64,000 nt of DNA from Novosphingobium barchaimii LL02. GTDB taxonomy: Bacteria; Pseudomonadota; Alphaproteobacteria; Sphingomonadales; Sphingomonadaceae. Where the stretch lies: contig NZ_KQ130452.1 of NCBI RefSeq assembly GCF_001046635.1, positions 1,104,668 to 1,168,667 of the forward strand, in the 5' to 3' direction. Position numbers and translations under genes: made by a program. The notes below the pieces were generated by a model. It worked only from the letters and a program-made list of their open reading frames with translations. It did not search any database and had not been told where the DNA came from. Below are positions 50,939 through 58,857 of this stretch, piece by piece. The first letter of the stretch is position 1; each line of letters starts with the position of its first letter.

Positions 50939-51763
50939 ATGTCTGTCATCAATACCAACATCAGCGCCATCCGCGCATCCAACGCCTCGAACGCCGCCAA
51001 CAAGATGCTCGGCACCGCGATGGAGCGCCTGTCGACCGGCAAGCGCATCAACTCGGCCAAGGACGATGCCGCCGGCCTTGCGATCTCCACCTCGATGACC
51101 TCGCAGATCCGCGGCATGAGCCAGGGCATCCGCAACGCCAACGACGGTATCTCGCTGGCGCAGACCGCCGAAGGCACGCTGTCGGAAGTCAGCAACATGC
51201 TGCAGCGCGTGCGTGAACTGGCGATCCAGTCGGCCTCGGGCACCTATCAGTCGTCGGACCGCGCGGCGATGCAGCAGGAAGTCACCGCGCTGACCTCGCA
51301 GATCTCGGACTCGTTCACGCAGGTCAAGTTCAACGGCAACACGCTGATCTCGACCACCTCGGGCACCGACCTGACCTTCGACATCCAGACCGGCTCGAAC
51401 TCGGGCGAGAAGGTCACGCTGACCGCCAAGGCCATCAACGGCGCCAACCTCGCCGCCTCGGCTCTGGACGTGACCGACGCCACCAAGGCCGCCGCCACGC
51501 TGACGAACGTGGACAATGCGCTGAAGGACGTGAACTCGACCCGCGCTTCGCTGGGCGCCGGCCAGAACCGCCTGGAATCGGCGATCAACAACCTGACCAA
51601 CACCGTCACCAACCTGTCCGACGCCAAGAGCCGCATCGAAGACGCCGACTACTCGGCCGAAACGACCGCGATGGCCAAGGCCCAGATCCTGAGCCAGGCA
51701 TCCACCGCGATGCTCGCCCAGGCCAACCAGAGCCAGCAGAACGTCCTGTCGTTGCTGCGCTAA
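50939..51763 (+). CDS. fliC: Flagellin
   Basis: This is the flagellar filament subunit. The 274-residue protein has the conserved D0/D1 N-terminus ([19 protein letters not shown] ... [21 protein letters not shown]) and C-terminus ([21 protein letters not shown] ... [10 protein letters not shown]), with a very short central region, as in many alphaproteobacterial flagellins. GGGGAA precedes the ATG. A strong terminator follows. No other flagellar gene is in the window, so the filament gene is separated from the main cluster. Confidence 0.96.
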   Translation: MSVINTNISAIRASNASNAANKMLGTAMERLSTGKRINSAKDDAAGLAISTSMTSQIRGMSQGIRNANDGISLAQTAEGTLSEVSNMLQRVRELAIQSASGTYQSSDRAAMQQEVTALTSQISDSFTQVKFNGNTLISTTSGTDLTFDIQTGSNSGEKVTLTAKAINGANLAASALDVTDATKAAATLTNVDNALKDVNSTRASLGAGQNRLESAINNLTNTVTNLSDAKSRIEDADYSAETTAMAKAQILSQASTAMLAQANQSQQNVLSLLR

Positions 51764-51836
51764 GCGCAGAGCGACGCCGACACCGGCACGCCCATCGGCG
51801 CGCCGACATGGCCTCCCGTCCCCCCGGAGGTCCCAG

Positions 51837-51870
51837 CCCGGCGGTCTGCCTCCAGACCGCCGGGCGTTTC
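51837..51870 (+). terminator. Strong terminator of the flagellin gene
   Basis: A perfect 12-pair stem CCCGGCGGTCTG / CAGACCGCCGGG (51837-51848, 51853-51864) with a CCTC loop is followed by a short T-run, 73 bases after the flagellin stop. Confidence 0.85.
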
Positions 51871-51903
51871 GATCAGGTGATTGAGACAAGCCAAAACGGA
51901 GGG

Positions 51904-51936
51904 TTGCGCCGAAAGTCATAAGAACATATAATGAAC
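51904..51936 (+). promoter_or_regulatory. SOS promoter: -35/-10 with overlapping LexA box
   Basis: TTGCGC (51904-51909), a 17-base spacer and a perfect TATAAT (51927-51932) form a sigma-70 promoter. GAAC (51922-51925), seven bases and GAAC (51933-51936) form the alphaproteobacterial LexA box (GTTC-N7-GTTC on the other strand), and it covers the -10 element. Expected transcription start is at about 51939, the A of the next gene's ATG, so the message is predicted leaderless. LexA binding there would block polymerase. Confidence 0.78.
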
Positions 51937-51938
51937 AA

Positions 51939-53183
51939 ATGTCCCGTCCAACCGTCATGGAGCGGCTCGCGATTCTCGCCGATGCTGCCAAATACGACGC
52001 TTCGTGCGCCTCATCGGGCACCACGAAGCGCAATAGTCGCGACGGCAAGGGACTGGGGTCGACCACCGAAGGCATGGGCATCTGTCACGCCTATGCCCCG
52101 GATGGGCGCTGTATTTCGCTGCTCAAGCTGCTGCTGACCAACCACTGCGTGTTCGACTGCCATTATTGCATAAACCGCAAGAGCTCGAACGTGCGCCGCG
52201 CCCGCTTCACGCCGCAGGAAGTGGTCGACCTGACCCTCTCATTCTATCGTCGAAATTATATCGAGGGGCTGTTCCTGTCCTCGGGCATCATCAAATCTTC
52301 CAGCCATACGATGGAACAGCTTATAGAAGTTGCCCGTATCTTGCGGGAAGAACACGATTTTCGTGGCTACATTCACCTCAAGACCATCCCCGAGGCTGAT
52401 CCCGAACTCGTCGCGCAGGCGGGGCTGTGGGCCGACCGCGTCTCGATCAATGTCGAGCTGCCCACCGATGCCGGGCTCGCCCGCCTCGCACCCGACAAGA
52501 ATAGCGCCACGATTGAAGGCGCGATGGGCAACCTGTCGAGCGCCATCGACGACGCCCGCGATTCGCAAAAGCGTTTTACCAAAGCCCCGCGCTTTGCGCC
52601 CGCCGGACAATCCACACAGATGATCGTCGGCGCGGACGGCGCCAGCGATGCGCAGATCGTCGGCAAGGCCAGCACGCTCTACGACAGGTTTGCGCTGCGC
52701 CGGGTCTACTATTCCGCCTTCAGCCCGATCCCGGAAGCAAGCGCCGTGCTGCCGCTCAAGCGCCCGCCGCTGATGCGCGAACATCGACTCTACCAGTCCG
52801 ATTGGCTGATGCGGTTCTATGGTTTCGCACCGCACGAAGTGCAGGCAGCGGCCGATAGGGACGGGATGCTGCCGCTCGACATCGACCCCAAACTGGCCTG
52901 GGCGCTGAAATTCCGGGAGAGTTTCCCCGTCGATGTCAACCGCGCCCCTCGCGAGGCGCTGCTGCGTGTCCCCGGACTGGGCACCAAGGCGATAGACGCG
53001 TTGCTCGCCGCCCGCCGCTATCGCACGATCCGGCTGGAGGATGTGGCGCGCCTGACCGTCTCGGTAAAGAAGCTCCGGCCTTTCATCGTCACTGCCGACT
53101 GGCGCCCCACCCTGCTCACCGACCGCGCGGACCTGCGCGCGCGACTGGCGCCAAAGGCGGAACAGATGGAACTGTTCGGATGA
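51939..53183 (+). CDS. Radical-SAM protein of the UdgX-linked putative DNA repair pair
   Basis: The 414-residue protein has the radical-SAM cluster motif CVFDCHYC (C70, C74, C77) and an upstream conserved MGICHAYAPDGRCISLLK. The C-terminal helix-hairpin-helix (LLRVPGLGTKAIDALLAAR, about 340-360) is expected to bind DNA. It belongs to the radical-SAM family known to be linked to DUF4130/UdgX genes; its reaction has not been shown. It overlaps the next gene as ATGA and sits behind a LexA-controlled promoter, so a role in DNA damage is likely. The ATG at 51939 would be used without a leader; an in-frame ATG is at 51957. Confidence 0.88.
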   Translation: MSRPTVMERLAILADAAKYDASCASSGTTKRNSRDGKGLGSTTEGMGICHAYAPDGRCISLLKLLLTNHCVFDCHYCINRKSSNVRRARFTPQEVVDLTLSFYRRNYIEGLFLSSGIIKSSSHTMEQLIEVARILREEHDFRGYIHLKTIPEADPELVAQAGLWADRVSINVELPTDAGLARLAPDKNSATIEGAMGNLSSAIDDARDSQKRFTKAPRFAPAGQSTQMIVGADGASDAQIVGKASTLYDRFALRRVYYSAFSPIPEASAVLPLKRPPLMREHRLYQSDWLMRFYGFAPHEVQAAADRDGMLPLDIDPKLAWALKFRESFPVDVNRAPREALLRVPGLGTKAIDALLAARRYRTIRLEDVARLTVSVKKLRPFIVTADWRPTLLTDRADLRARLAPKAEQMELFG

Positions 53184-54568
53184 TCGCGGCGGACCTCGCC
53201 GAGCCTGACGACTTCGAGGCCTGGCGCACCAACGCGCGGCGGCTGATCGCCAGCGGGACACCGCCCGAAATGGTCGCATGGAGCGACGGCGGCGGGACAG
53301 CCGATCTCTTCGCCGATACCGTTACGCCTCCGGCCGCTCCGGCGCCGCCGCGCGAAGTGCGCGCCAGCCGCGTCTTCATGGACCTTGCTCGCACCGCTGT
53401 CCTGCATTCGGCACCCGAGCGACTCGATCTGCTCTATCGCCTGCTCTGGCGGCTGCAGGATCGCCCCCGCCTGCTCGACGATGCGGCTGATCCTGACGTG
53501 GGCGCGCTGCGACGCATGGCGATGCAGGTGCGGCGCGACATCCACAAGATGCACGCCTTCGTCCGCTTCCGCTCGGTGACGGACGAGGACGGTGTGGAAC
53601 GCTACGTGGCCTGGTTCGAACCCGACCATCATATCGAGCGAGCCACTGCCGATTTCTTCGTCAATCGCTTCGCGAGCCAGCGCTGGTCGATCCTGACCCC
53701 TCGCCTCTCGCTGCACTGGGATGGCATGGCACTGCTGGAAGGCCCGCCCGGCTCGCGCGAAGACGCTCCCGGCGAGGATGCCGTCGAGGACTTGTGGGTC
53801 AGCTACTATCGTTCGATCTTCAACCCGGCGCGCCTGAAAGTCGGCATGATGGTCAAGGAAATGCCGCGGCGGTATTGGAAAAACCTGCCCGAAGCGCGTG
53901 AAATCGCCGATCTCATCGCCGGCGCCCACAAGCGCGAGGCATCGATGATCGCTACCGGCGCAAGCCTGTTCGACGACGCCGCGCCCGCCAGCCTGGAAGC
54001 GATTGCCGGAGGCATCGCGCAGTGCCGCCGCTGCACCATCGGCTGTAACGGCACCCGCGCCGTGATGGGCGAAGGTGCAAGCGATGCACGGCTGATGATC
54101 GTGGGCGAACAGCCCGGCGATACCGAGGAACTCGAAAACCGGCCCTTCGTCGGCCCCGCCGGACAGATCCTCGACAGCGCGATGGGCGAAGCGGGCATCG
54201 ACCGCTCGGCCGCTTACGTCACCAATGCGGTCAAGCATTTCAAGTTCGCGCCGCGCGGCAAAATACGCCTCCACCAGAACCCCACTGCTGGCGAGATCGA
54301 CATGTGCCGCTGGTGGCTGGATGGCGAGCGGGCACTGGTCAAGCCGAAAGTCATCCTCGCTCTGGGCGCGAGCTCCGCACGGGGGTTGATGGGCCGCACC
54401 CCGTCCATCGGCCGCGAACGCGGACAGGCTTTGACGCAGGGCGACGGTACAGTGATCTGGCTGACCGCCCACCCCAGCTACCTCCTGCGCCTCGACGGCG
54501 AAGCGCGGGAGCGTGAACATACACGGTTTGCGCAGGATCTGGCGGGATTGGCGCAAATTCTGCGCTGA
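53180..54568 (+). CDS. udgX: DUF4130-UdgX fusion, uracil-DNA-binding glycosylase family protein
   Basis: The 462-residue protein joins an N-terminal DUF4130 domain (about 60-250, RLLWRLQDRPRLL ... RRYWKNLPEAR) to a C-terminal UdgX domain. That domain has cluster cysteines C282, C285, C289 and C376, the GEQPGD loop at 309-314, HPSYLLR at 431-437 and KIRLH at 361-365 in place of the usual KRRIH. The His that UdgX uses to bind covalently to uracil DNA (H365) is kept. UdgX removes uracil and stays bound to the site. It is translated from an ATGA overlap with the radical-SAM gene. Confidence 0.92.
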   Translation: MIAADLAEPDDFEAWRTNARRLIASGTPPEMVAWSDGGGTADLFADTVTPPAAPAPPREVRASRVFMDLARTAVLHSAPERLDLLYRLLWRLQDRPRLLDDAADPDVGALRRMAMQVRRDIHKMHAFVRFRSVTDEDGVERYVAWFEPDHHIERATADFFVNRFASQRWSILTPRLSLHWDGMALLEGPPGSREDAPGEDAVEDLWVSYYRSIFNPARLKVGMMVKEMPRRYWKNLPEAREIADLIAGAHKREASMIATGASLFDDAAPASLEAIAGGIAQCRRCTIGCNGTRAVMGEGASDARLMIVGEQPGDTEELENRPFVGPAGQILDSAMGEAGIDRSAAYVTNAVKHFKFAPRGKIRLHQNPTAGEIDMCRWWLDGERALVKPKVILALGASSARGLMGRTPSIGRERGQALTQGDGTVIWLTAHPSYLLRLDGEAREREHTRFAQDLAGLAQILR

Positions 54569-54682
54569 GCGCGCCTGCGCTCCTGCTCGCGTCACCGCAA
54601 TCTGGCGCTTGGTGATCGGGCACTTCCCCGCAGGGCTGCGAACGTCTATCTGCGCTGGCGACTACAGCAATCCAAGCAGCCA

Positions 54683-55204
54683 GTGACAGCAGAATCCTCC
54701 AGTGCCGGGCTTGAAGCGGCTTTTCTCGATAACCGGGAGAAGCTGGTCCGATTCCTGCGCGCGCGCGGCGCCGGAGAGGCGGCGGAGGATCTGGTGCAGG
54801 AAGTATGGCTGAAGATCGCCGCAAGCAGCCCCGGCCCGGTCGCCTCGCCGCTGTCGTACCTGTTCCGCACCGCCGACCTCTTGATGATCGACCGCTTCCG
54901 CTCGCAAAGGCAGGCCGGCGCGCGCGACCGGGACTGGAGCGACGTCAACGCCGGCGATCCTCCGGGCGTTTCCGCCGAACCATCGGCCGAACGGCGCATC
55001 GCCGCTGCACAGGAGGCCGCCAGCGTCCTAGCGCTTCTGGACGGACTTGGCCCCCGCATCGCCGCGATCTTCCGCCGCCACCGGATCGACGGAGCGCCGC
55101 AGAAGACCATCGCGGCAGACATGAACATCAGCCTGAGCACGGTGGAAAGCGACCTTCGCGTCGCCTACCGCGCGCTGGCCGAATGGAAGGAACGCGCGCC
55201 ATGA
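54683..55204 (+). CDS. ECF sigma factor, FecI type
   Basis: The 173-residue sigma factor has region 2 (FLRARGAGEAAEDLVQEVWLKI ... YLFRTADLLMIDRFRS) and region 4 (IFRRHRIDGAPQKTIAADMNISLSTVESDLRVAYRAL). It starts at GTG 54683. With the FecR-like anti-sigma gene and the STN-type TonB receptor just downstream it forms a cell-surface signalling operon: receptor occupancy is passed by FecR to free the sigma factor. Target promoters are unknown. The ATGA at its end starts a 24-codon ORF. Confidence 0.92.
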   Translation: MTAESSSAGLEAAFLDNREKLVRFLRARGAGEAAEDLVQEVWLKIAASSPGPVASPLSYLFRTADLLMIDRFRSQRQAGARDRDWSDVNAGDPPGVSAEPSAERRIAAAQEAASVLALLDGLGPRIAAIFRRHRIDGAPQKTIAADMNISLSTVESDLRVAYRALAEWKERAP

Positions 55205-55275
55205 AGCCGCTGGCCCCATGGGCAATCAAGGCCGCTGCCGATCGTCTCCGTCTTCGCCGCATAAGGAGCGCGTGA
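55201..55275 (+). CDS. 24-residue ORF coupled between sigma and anti-sigma genes
   Basis: ATG 55201 overlaps the sigma stop (ATGA) and the TGA at 55273-55275 overlaps the fecR ATG (TGATG). A GGAAGGAA stretch inside the sigma gene serves as ribosome-binding site. The product is a basic amphipathic peptide, MKPLAPWAIKAAADRLRLRR and four more residues. It may be only a coupling device or leader; no homologue is known to me. Confidence 0.45.
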   Translation: MKPLAPWAIKAAADRLRLRRIRSA

Positions 55276-56216
55276 TGGCGAGTGACGGCACGATACAGGA
55301 ACAGGCGCTGGATTGGGCAGTGCGCGCGGGCGACCCCGCGTTCGCCGACTGGGAAGCGTTCACCCTATGGCTGGAGGCCGACCCCGCCCACGCGCGCGCC
55401 TATGACGAGGTGACCGCCGCCGTCACTGATGCCGCCGGCCTCGCCGCTGCATCCGGCCCCGCCAACGACGACATCGTTGAGGAATATGCCCCTGCCTTGC
55501 AGGCTGCTCATGCAGGATCGGGGCCCATGTGGCTGGGCGGCGCGGTCGCGGCCTGCGTTGCGCTGGTGGGCGCGGTCTGGATGTTCCAGGGCGAGCGGCG
55601 CGATCTCTATACGGTCGAGACCGCGCTGGGCGAAACCCGTGCGGTCACGCTGGACGCTGGTACGCGTATCGAGCTGGCGGGCGGCACGACCGTCGTTTTC
55701 GACCGCCGCGACCACCGCTTCGCGCAGCTCGACAAAGGCCAAGCGTTGTTCACCGTCAGGCACGACGAAGCAAACCCATTCGCGGTGCGAGTGGGCGACA
55801 AACAGCTTGTCGACATCGGCACCGTCTTCGACGTGCGCCACGATGATGAGGGCCTTAGCGTTGCCGTGTCCGAAGGCGCCGTGCAATTCGATCCGTCCGG
55901 AGCGGACGTGCGCGTCTCGCCGGGCGAAGTACTGCGCAGCACCGCCGCGACTTATAGCGTATCGAAGATCGCGCCGGCACAAGTCGGCGAATGGCGCGAA
56001 GGCCGTCTGACTTTCGAAGCGGCATCGCCAGCCGAGGTCGCCGCTCAGCTCAAGCGCGCGACCGGCATCGACTATGCTGCCGCGCCGGGCGGCAGCGGCG
56101 CCGTGTCCGGCTCGATCCTCATCGCCCCGCTGCGCAAGGACCCCGCCGCCATCGGTCCGTTGCTTGGGCTATCGGTGGAGGCGCAGGCCAATCGCTGGGT
56201 GATCGGCGCCAGGTAA
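55275..56216 (+). CDS. FecR-family anti-sigma/sigma regulator
   Basis: The 313-residue protein has an N-terminal DUF4880 sigma-interacting domain (about 8-50), one membrane helix (about 86-104) and a periplasmic FecR domain (about 115-210: LGETRAVTLDAGTRIELAGGT, GQALFTVRHDEANPFAVRVG). A C-terminal STN-like FecR_C region follows. It carries the signal from the receptor to the sigma factor. AAGGAG precedes the ATG. The receptor gene starts three bases after its stop. Confidence 0.92.
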   Translation: MASDGTIQEQALDWAVRAGDPAFADWEAFTLWLEADPAHARAYDEVTAAVTDAAGLAAASGPANDDIVEEYAPALQAAHAGSGPMWLGGAVAACVALVGAVWMFQGERRDLYTVETALGETRAVTLDAGTRIELAGGTTVVFDRRDHRFAQLDKGQALFTVRHDEANPFAVRVGDKQLVDIGTVFDVRHDDEGLSVAVSEGAVQFDPSGADVRVSPGEVLRSTAATYSVSKIAPAQVGEWREGRLTFEAASPAEVAAQLKRATGIDYAAAPGGSGAVSGSILIAPLRKDPAAIGPLLGLSVEAQANRWVIGAR

Positions 56217-56219
56217 GTC

Positions 56220-58658
56220 ATGCGGCGGGTGCACCTGATCGTGGCGGCCATGCTGACCACGCCGCTGGCTCTGCCGGCAGCCGCCTCCGCGCAGGACGTG
56301 GTTGTCGCCACGCGCGCCGGGACAATGGGCAATGTCGCTATCGAACTGGCGCGGCAGACCGGATCGAGCATCGTCGTCGCCGACCCGCAGATCGCGCGGC
56401 GTGCGGTAGCGGCCCTGCACGGCAGGATGACCCCTGCCGAGGCCGTGCGCCGTCTCGCCCGCTCGGCGGGGGGCCGCGCGGTGGCGGTCGGCCCCGGCGC
56501 GTGGCGGATCGAGGCCGTGCCTGCGCCCCGGCCCAGCGCGCCGCGCCGCGCACCTTCGCAGGCGCGCGGCCCCTCACCCACAGATGAGGCGGCCGCCAAA
56601 CCCATCATCGTGATCGCTTCCAAACGCGATCTTGCGATCGGGCAGATTCCGGGCCAGGTCTCGATCCTTGATGGTGCTTCGCTGGAAGCCGGCGGCATCG
56701 GCGGCACCGAGAAGATCACCCAGCGCCTAGCAACGGTCACCTCCACTCACCTGGGCAGCGGGCGCAACAAGCTATTTATCCGCGGCATCGCCGATTCCAG
56801 CTTCACGGGGCCGACGCAGGCCACCGTGGGCCAGTACCTTGGCGACCTGCGTCTTACCTACAACGCCCCCGACCCTGACCTGCGCTTGTCTGACATGGCC
56901 CGCGTAGAAGTGCTGGAGGGGCCGCAGGGCACGCTTTACGGCGCAGGATCGCTGGGCGGGATCATTCGCCTCGTCCCCAATGCCCCGGTCATGGGAGAGA
57001 CCAGCGGATCGGCCGCGCTCGGCGGTTCGCTGACCCAGAACGGCTCGCCCGGCGGCGACGGCGCGGCCACCATCAACCTGCCGGTGAGCGAAAAAGTGGC
57101 CTTTCGCGCCAACTTCGATGCGGCGACGCTGGGCGGCTATATCGACAAGCCGCTGCTAGGCCGCAAGGACGTCAACCGCACCCGCATCATTGGCGGGCGG
57201 GCCAGCCTGCGCGCGCGACTTGGGCCGGAGTGGACCGTGGATCTGATCGGCCTTGGCCAGTCCACCCATGCCCGCGACAGCCAGTACGCCACCCGCTATG
57301 CCGAGCCGCCGCTGACGAGCGATGCACGGGTGCAGGAAGGCTCCGACGCGGATTATGCCATGGGGCAGTTCGTGATCTCGGGACGGATCGGCGACATCCG
57401 CGTGCGCTCAACCACCGGGGCCGTGCGCCAGCATCTGGAGGAGCGTTACGACGCCAGCCTTTCCGCCGACGCGCCGCGTGTGTTCGCGCAGGAAAACCGC
57501 ACCCGCATGATCGCCCACGAAACCCGCCTGTGGCAGCCCGAGCGCGGCGGCTTCAGCTGGATCATCGGCACCAGCTATACCCACAACCGCACCGTCCTGC
57601 GGCGCGGGTTCGAGACCGAAGTTTCCACCGCCGCCGCCACCGGCGTGCGCAATACCATCGACGAGGCCACGCTCTACGCCGAGGCCAGCATGCGCATCCG
57701 CCCCGGCCTGACCGCCACGGCAGGCGGACGCGTGACCCATTCGCGGCTGAGCGGCGCGGGCGAGGATGTGATGCCCGCCGACGCCGCATTCATCGCCATG
57801 GCCCGCGAGGCAATGACGGCGGACCGCAGCGCCACCACAGTCCTGCCCTCGGTCGCGCTGAATGCCGAGCTGTTTGGCGAGACCGCGCTCTACATGCGCT
57901 ATCAGGAGGGTTTTCGCCCCGGCGGCTTCGCGATTGAAAGCGATTTCGTCCGCCGCTTCAAGGGCGACCGCACCGGGACCTGGGAATTCGGCGTGCGCCA
58001 CGGACGGCCCGGTGCGGGCGTTTTCGACATCGCCGCCAGCATATCCTTCACCCGCTGGCGCGATATCCAGGCGGATTTCATCGATAATTCCGGCCTGCCC
58101 TCCACTGCCAATATCGGTGACGGGCGGGTCTGGTCGGCCAGCGTGAGCGGCGGTGTCCAGCTCATGACAGGCCTTCGTTTCGAGGCCGGGGCGACCTGGA
58201 ACCGGAGCAAGGTCGATACGCCGCCCACCGAACTCCTCGCGCTGGTGGCGCGGACTGCACCGGCATACGACATCGCTGGCATGAGCCTTGTCGATGCGAC
58301 GCTGGCTCGCTCCATGCAGGTGCCGAATATCGCGCAGTTCTCGGGCCGGATCGGGATCGGGTGGAACCGGGATCTGGGCGAACGCCTGCGCCTGAGTGCC
58401 AACGGCTGGGCCAGCTATGTGGGCGAATCCCGGCTCGGCATCGGGCCGGAACTGGGCCAGCCTCAGGGCGATTACCTCGATAGCGGGGCGGATATCCGTG
58501 TGGGTACTGAGCGTTACGGCGTGACGTTGACGGTCAACAACCTTACCAACTCACACGGCAATCGCTTCTCGCTGGGCACGCCTTTCGGGACCGGGCGCGA
58601 TCAGGTGACGCCGCTGCGACCGCGCACGATCAGGCTGGGGCTGGACGCGCGGTTTTAG
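56220..58658 (+). CDS. TonB-dependent receptor with N-terminal STN signalling domain
   Basis: This 812-residue outer-membrane transducer has a signal peptide to about 24 and an STN domain (about 25-80: NVAIELARQTGSSIVVADPQI, LHGRMTPAEAVRRLA). A Pro/Ala-rich linker follows, then a TonB box/plug (IIVIASKRD, IFIRGIADSSFTGPTQATVGQYLGD, LEGPQGTLYGAGSLGGIIRL) and a barrel ending in Arg-Leu-Gly-Leu-Asp-Ala-Arg-Phe. The FecA-like STN domain lets it signal through the upstream FecR and sigma factor. The plug resembles the sphingomonad receptor type with YGAGSLGG; the ligand is unknown. Confidence 0.92.
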   Translation: MRRVHLIVAAMLTTPLALPAAASAQDVVVATRAGTMGNVAIELARQTGSSIVVADPQIARRAVAALHGRMTPAEAVRRLARSAGGRAVAVGPGAWRIEAVPAPRPSAPRRAPSQARGPSPTDEAAAKPIIVIASKRDLAIGQIPGQVSILDGASLEAGGIGGTEKITQRLATVTSTHLGSGRNKLFIRGIADSSFTGPTQATVGQYLGDLRLTYNAPDPDLRLSDMARVEVLEGPQGTLYGAGSLGGIIRLVPNAPVMGETSGSAALGGSLTQNGSPGGDGAATINLPVSEKVAFRANFDAATLGGYIDKPLLGRKDVNRTRIIGGRASLRARLGPEWTVDLIGLGQSTHARDSQYATRYAEPPLTSDARVQEGSDADYAMGQFVISGRIGDIRVRSTTGAVRQHLEERYDASLSADAPRVFAQENRTRMIAHETRLWQPERGGFSWIIGTSYTHNRTVLRRGFETEVSTAAATGVRNTIDEATLYAEASMRIRPGLTATAGGRVTHSRLSGAGEDVMPADAAFIAMAREAMTADRSATTVLPSVALNAELFGETALYMRYQEGFRPGGFAIESDFVRRFKGDRTGTWEFGVRHGRPGAGVFDIAASISFTRWRDIQADFIDNSGLPSTANIGDGRVWSASVSGGVQLMTGLRFEAGATWNRSKVDTPPTELLALVARTAPAYDIAGMSLVDATLARSMQVPNIAQFSGRIGIGWNRDLGERLRLSANGWASYVGESRLGIGPELGQPQGDYLDSGADIRVGTERYGVTLTVNNLTNSHGNRFSLGTPFGTGRDQVTPLRPRTIRLGLDARF

Positions 58659-58667
58659 GCGGCGGGG

Positions 58668-58771
58668 GCTTCGACAAGCTCAGCCTGAGCGGTGTTGAAA
58701 GTATCGCGTAACCTGTAGAACCCTGTTGGAAGCACCAAGCAACTTCAGCTCACCCGGAGCTTGTCGAAGGG
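58668..58771. repeat. Inverted pair of dispersed intergenic repeats
   Basis: GCTTCGACAAGCTCAGCCTGAGCGG (58668-58692) is followed 56 bases later by its inverted partner CTCACCCGGAGCTTGTCGAAGGG (58749-58771). The shared core is CTTCGACAAGCTC. The pair can form a hairpin with a large loop and may also end the receptor mRNA. A single variant copy is at 17250. Confidence 0.75.
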
Positions 58772-58857
58772 TGCTCTGCCAGACCCCCGAACATTTTTTC
58801 AAGGCTCCCCCCACCTGCCTCCGTCTCAAGGGTCATTACCGACCTGAAGGGACGAAG

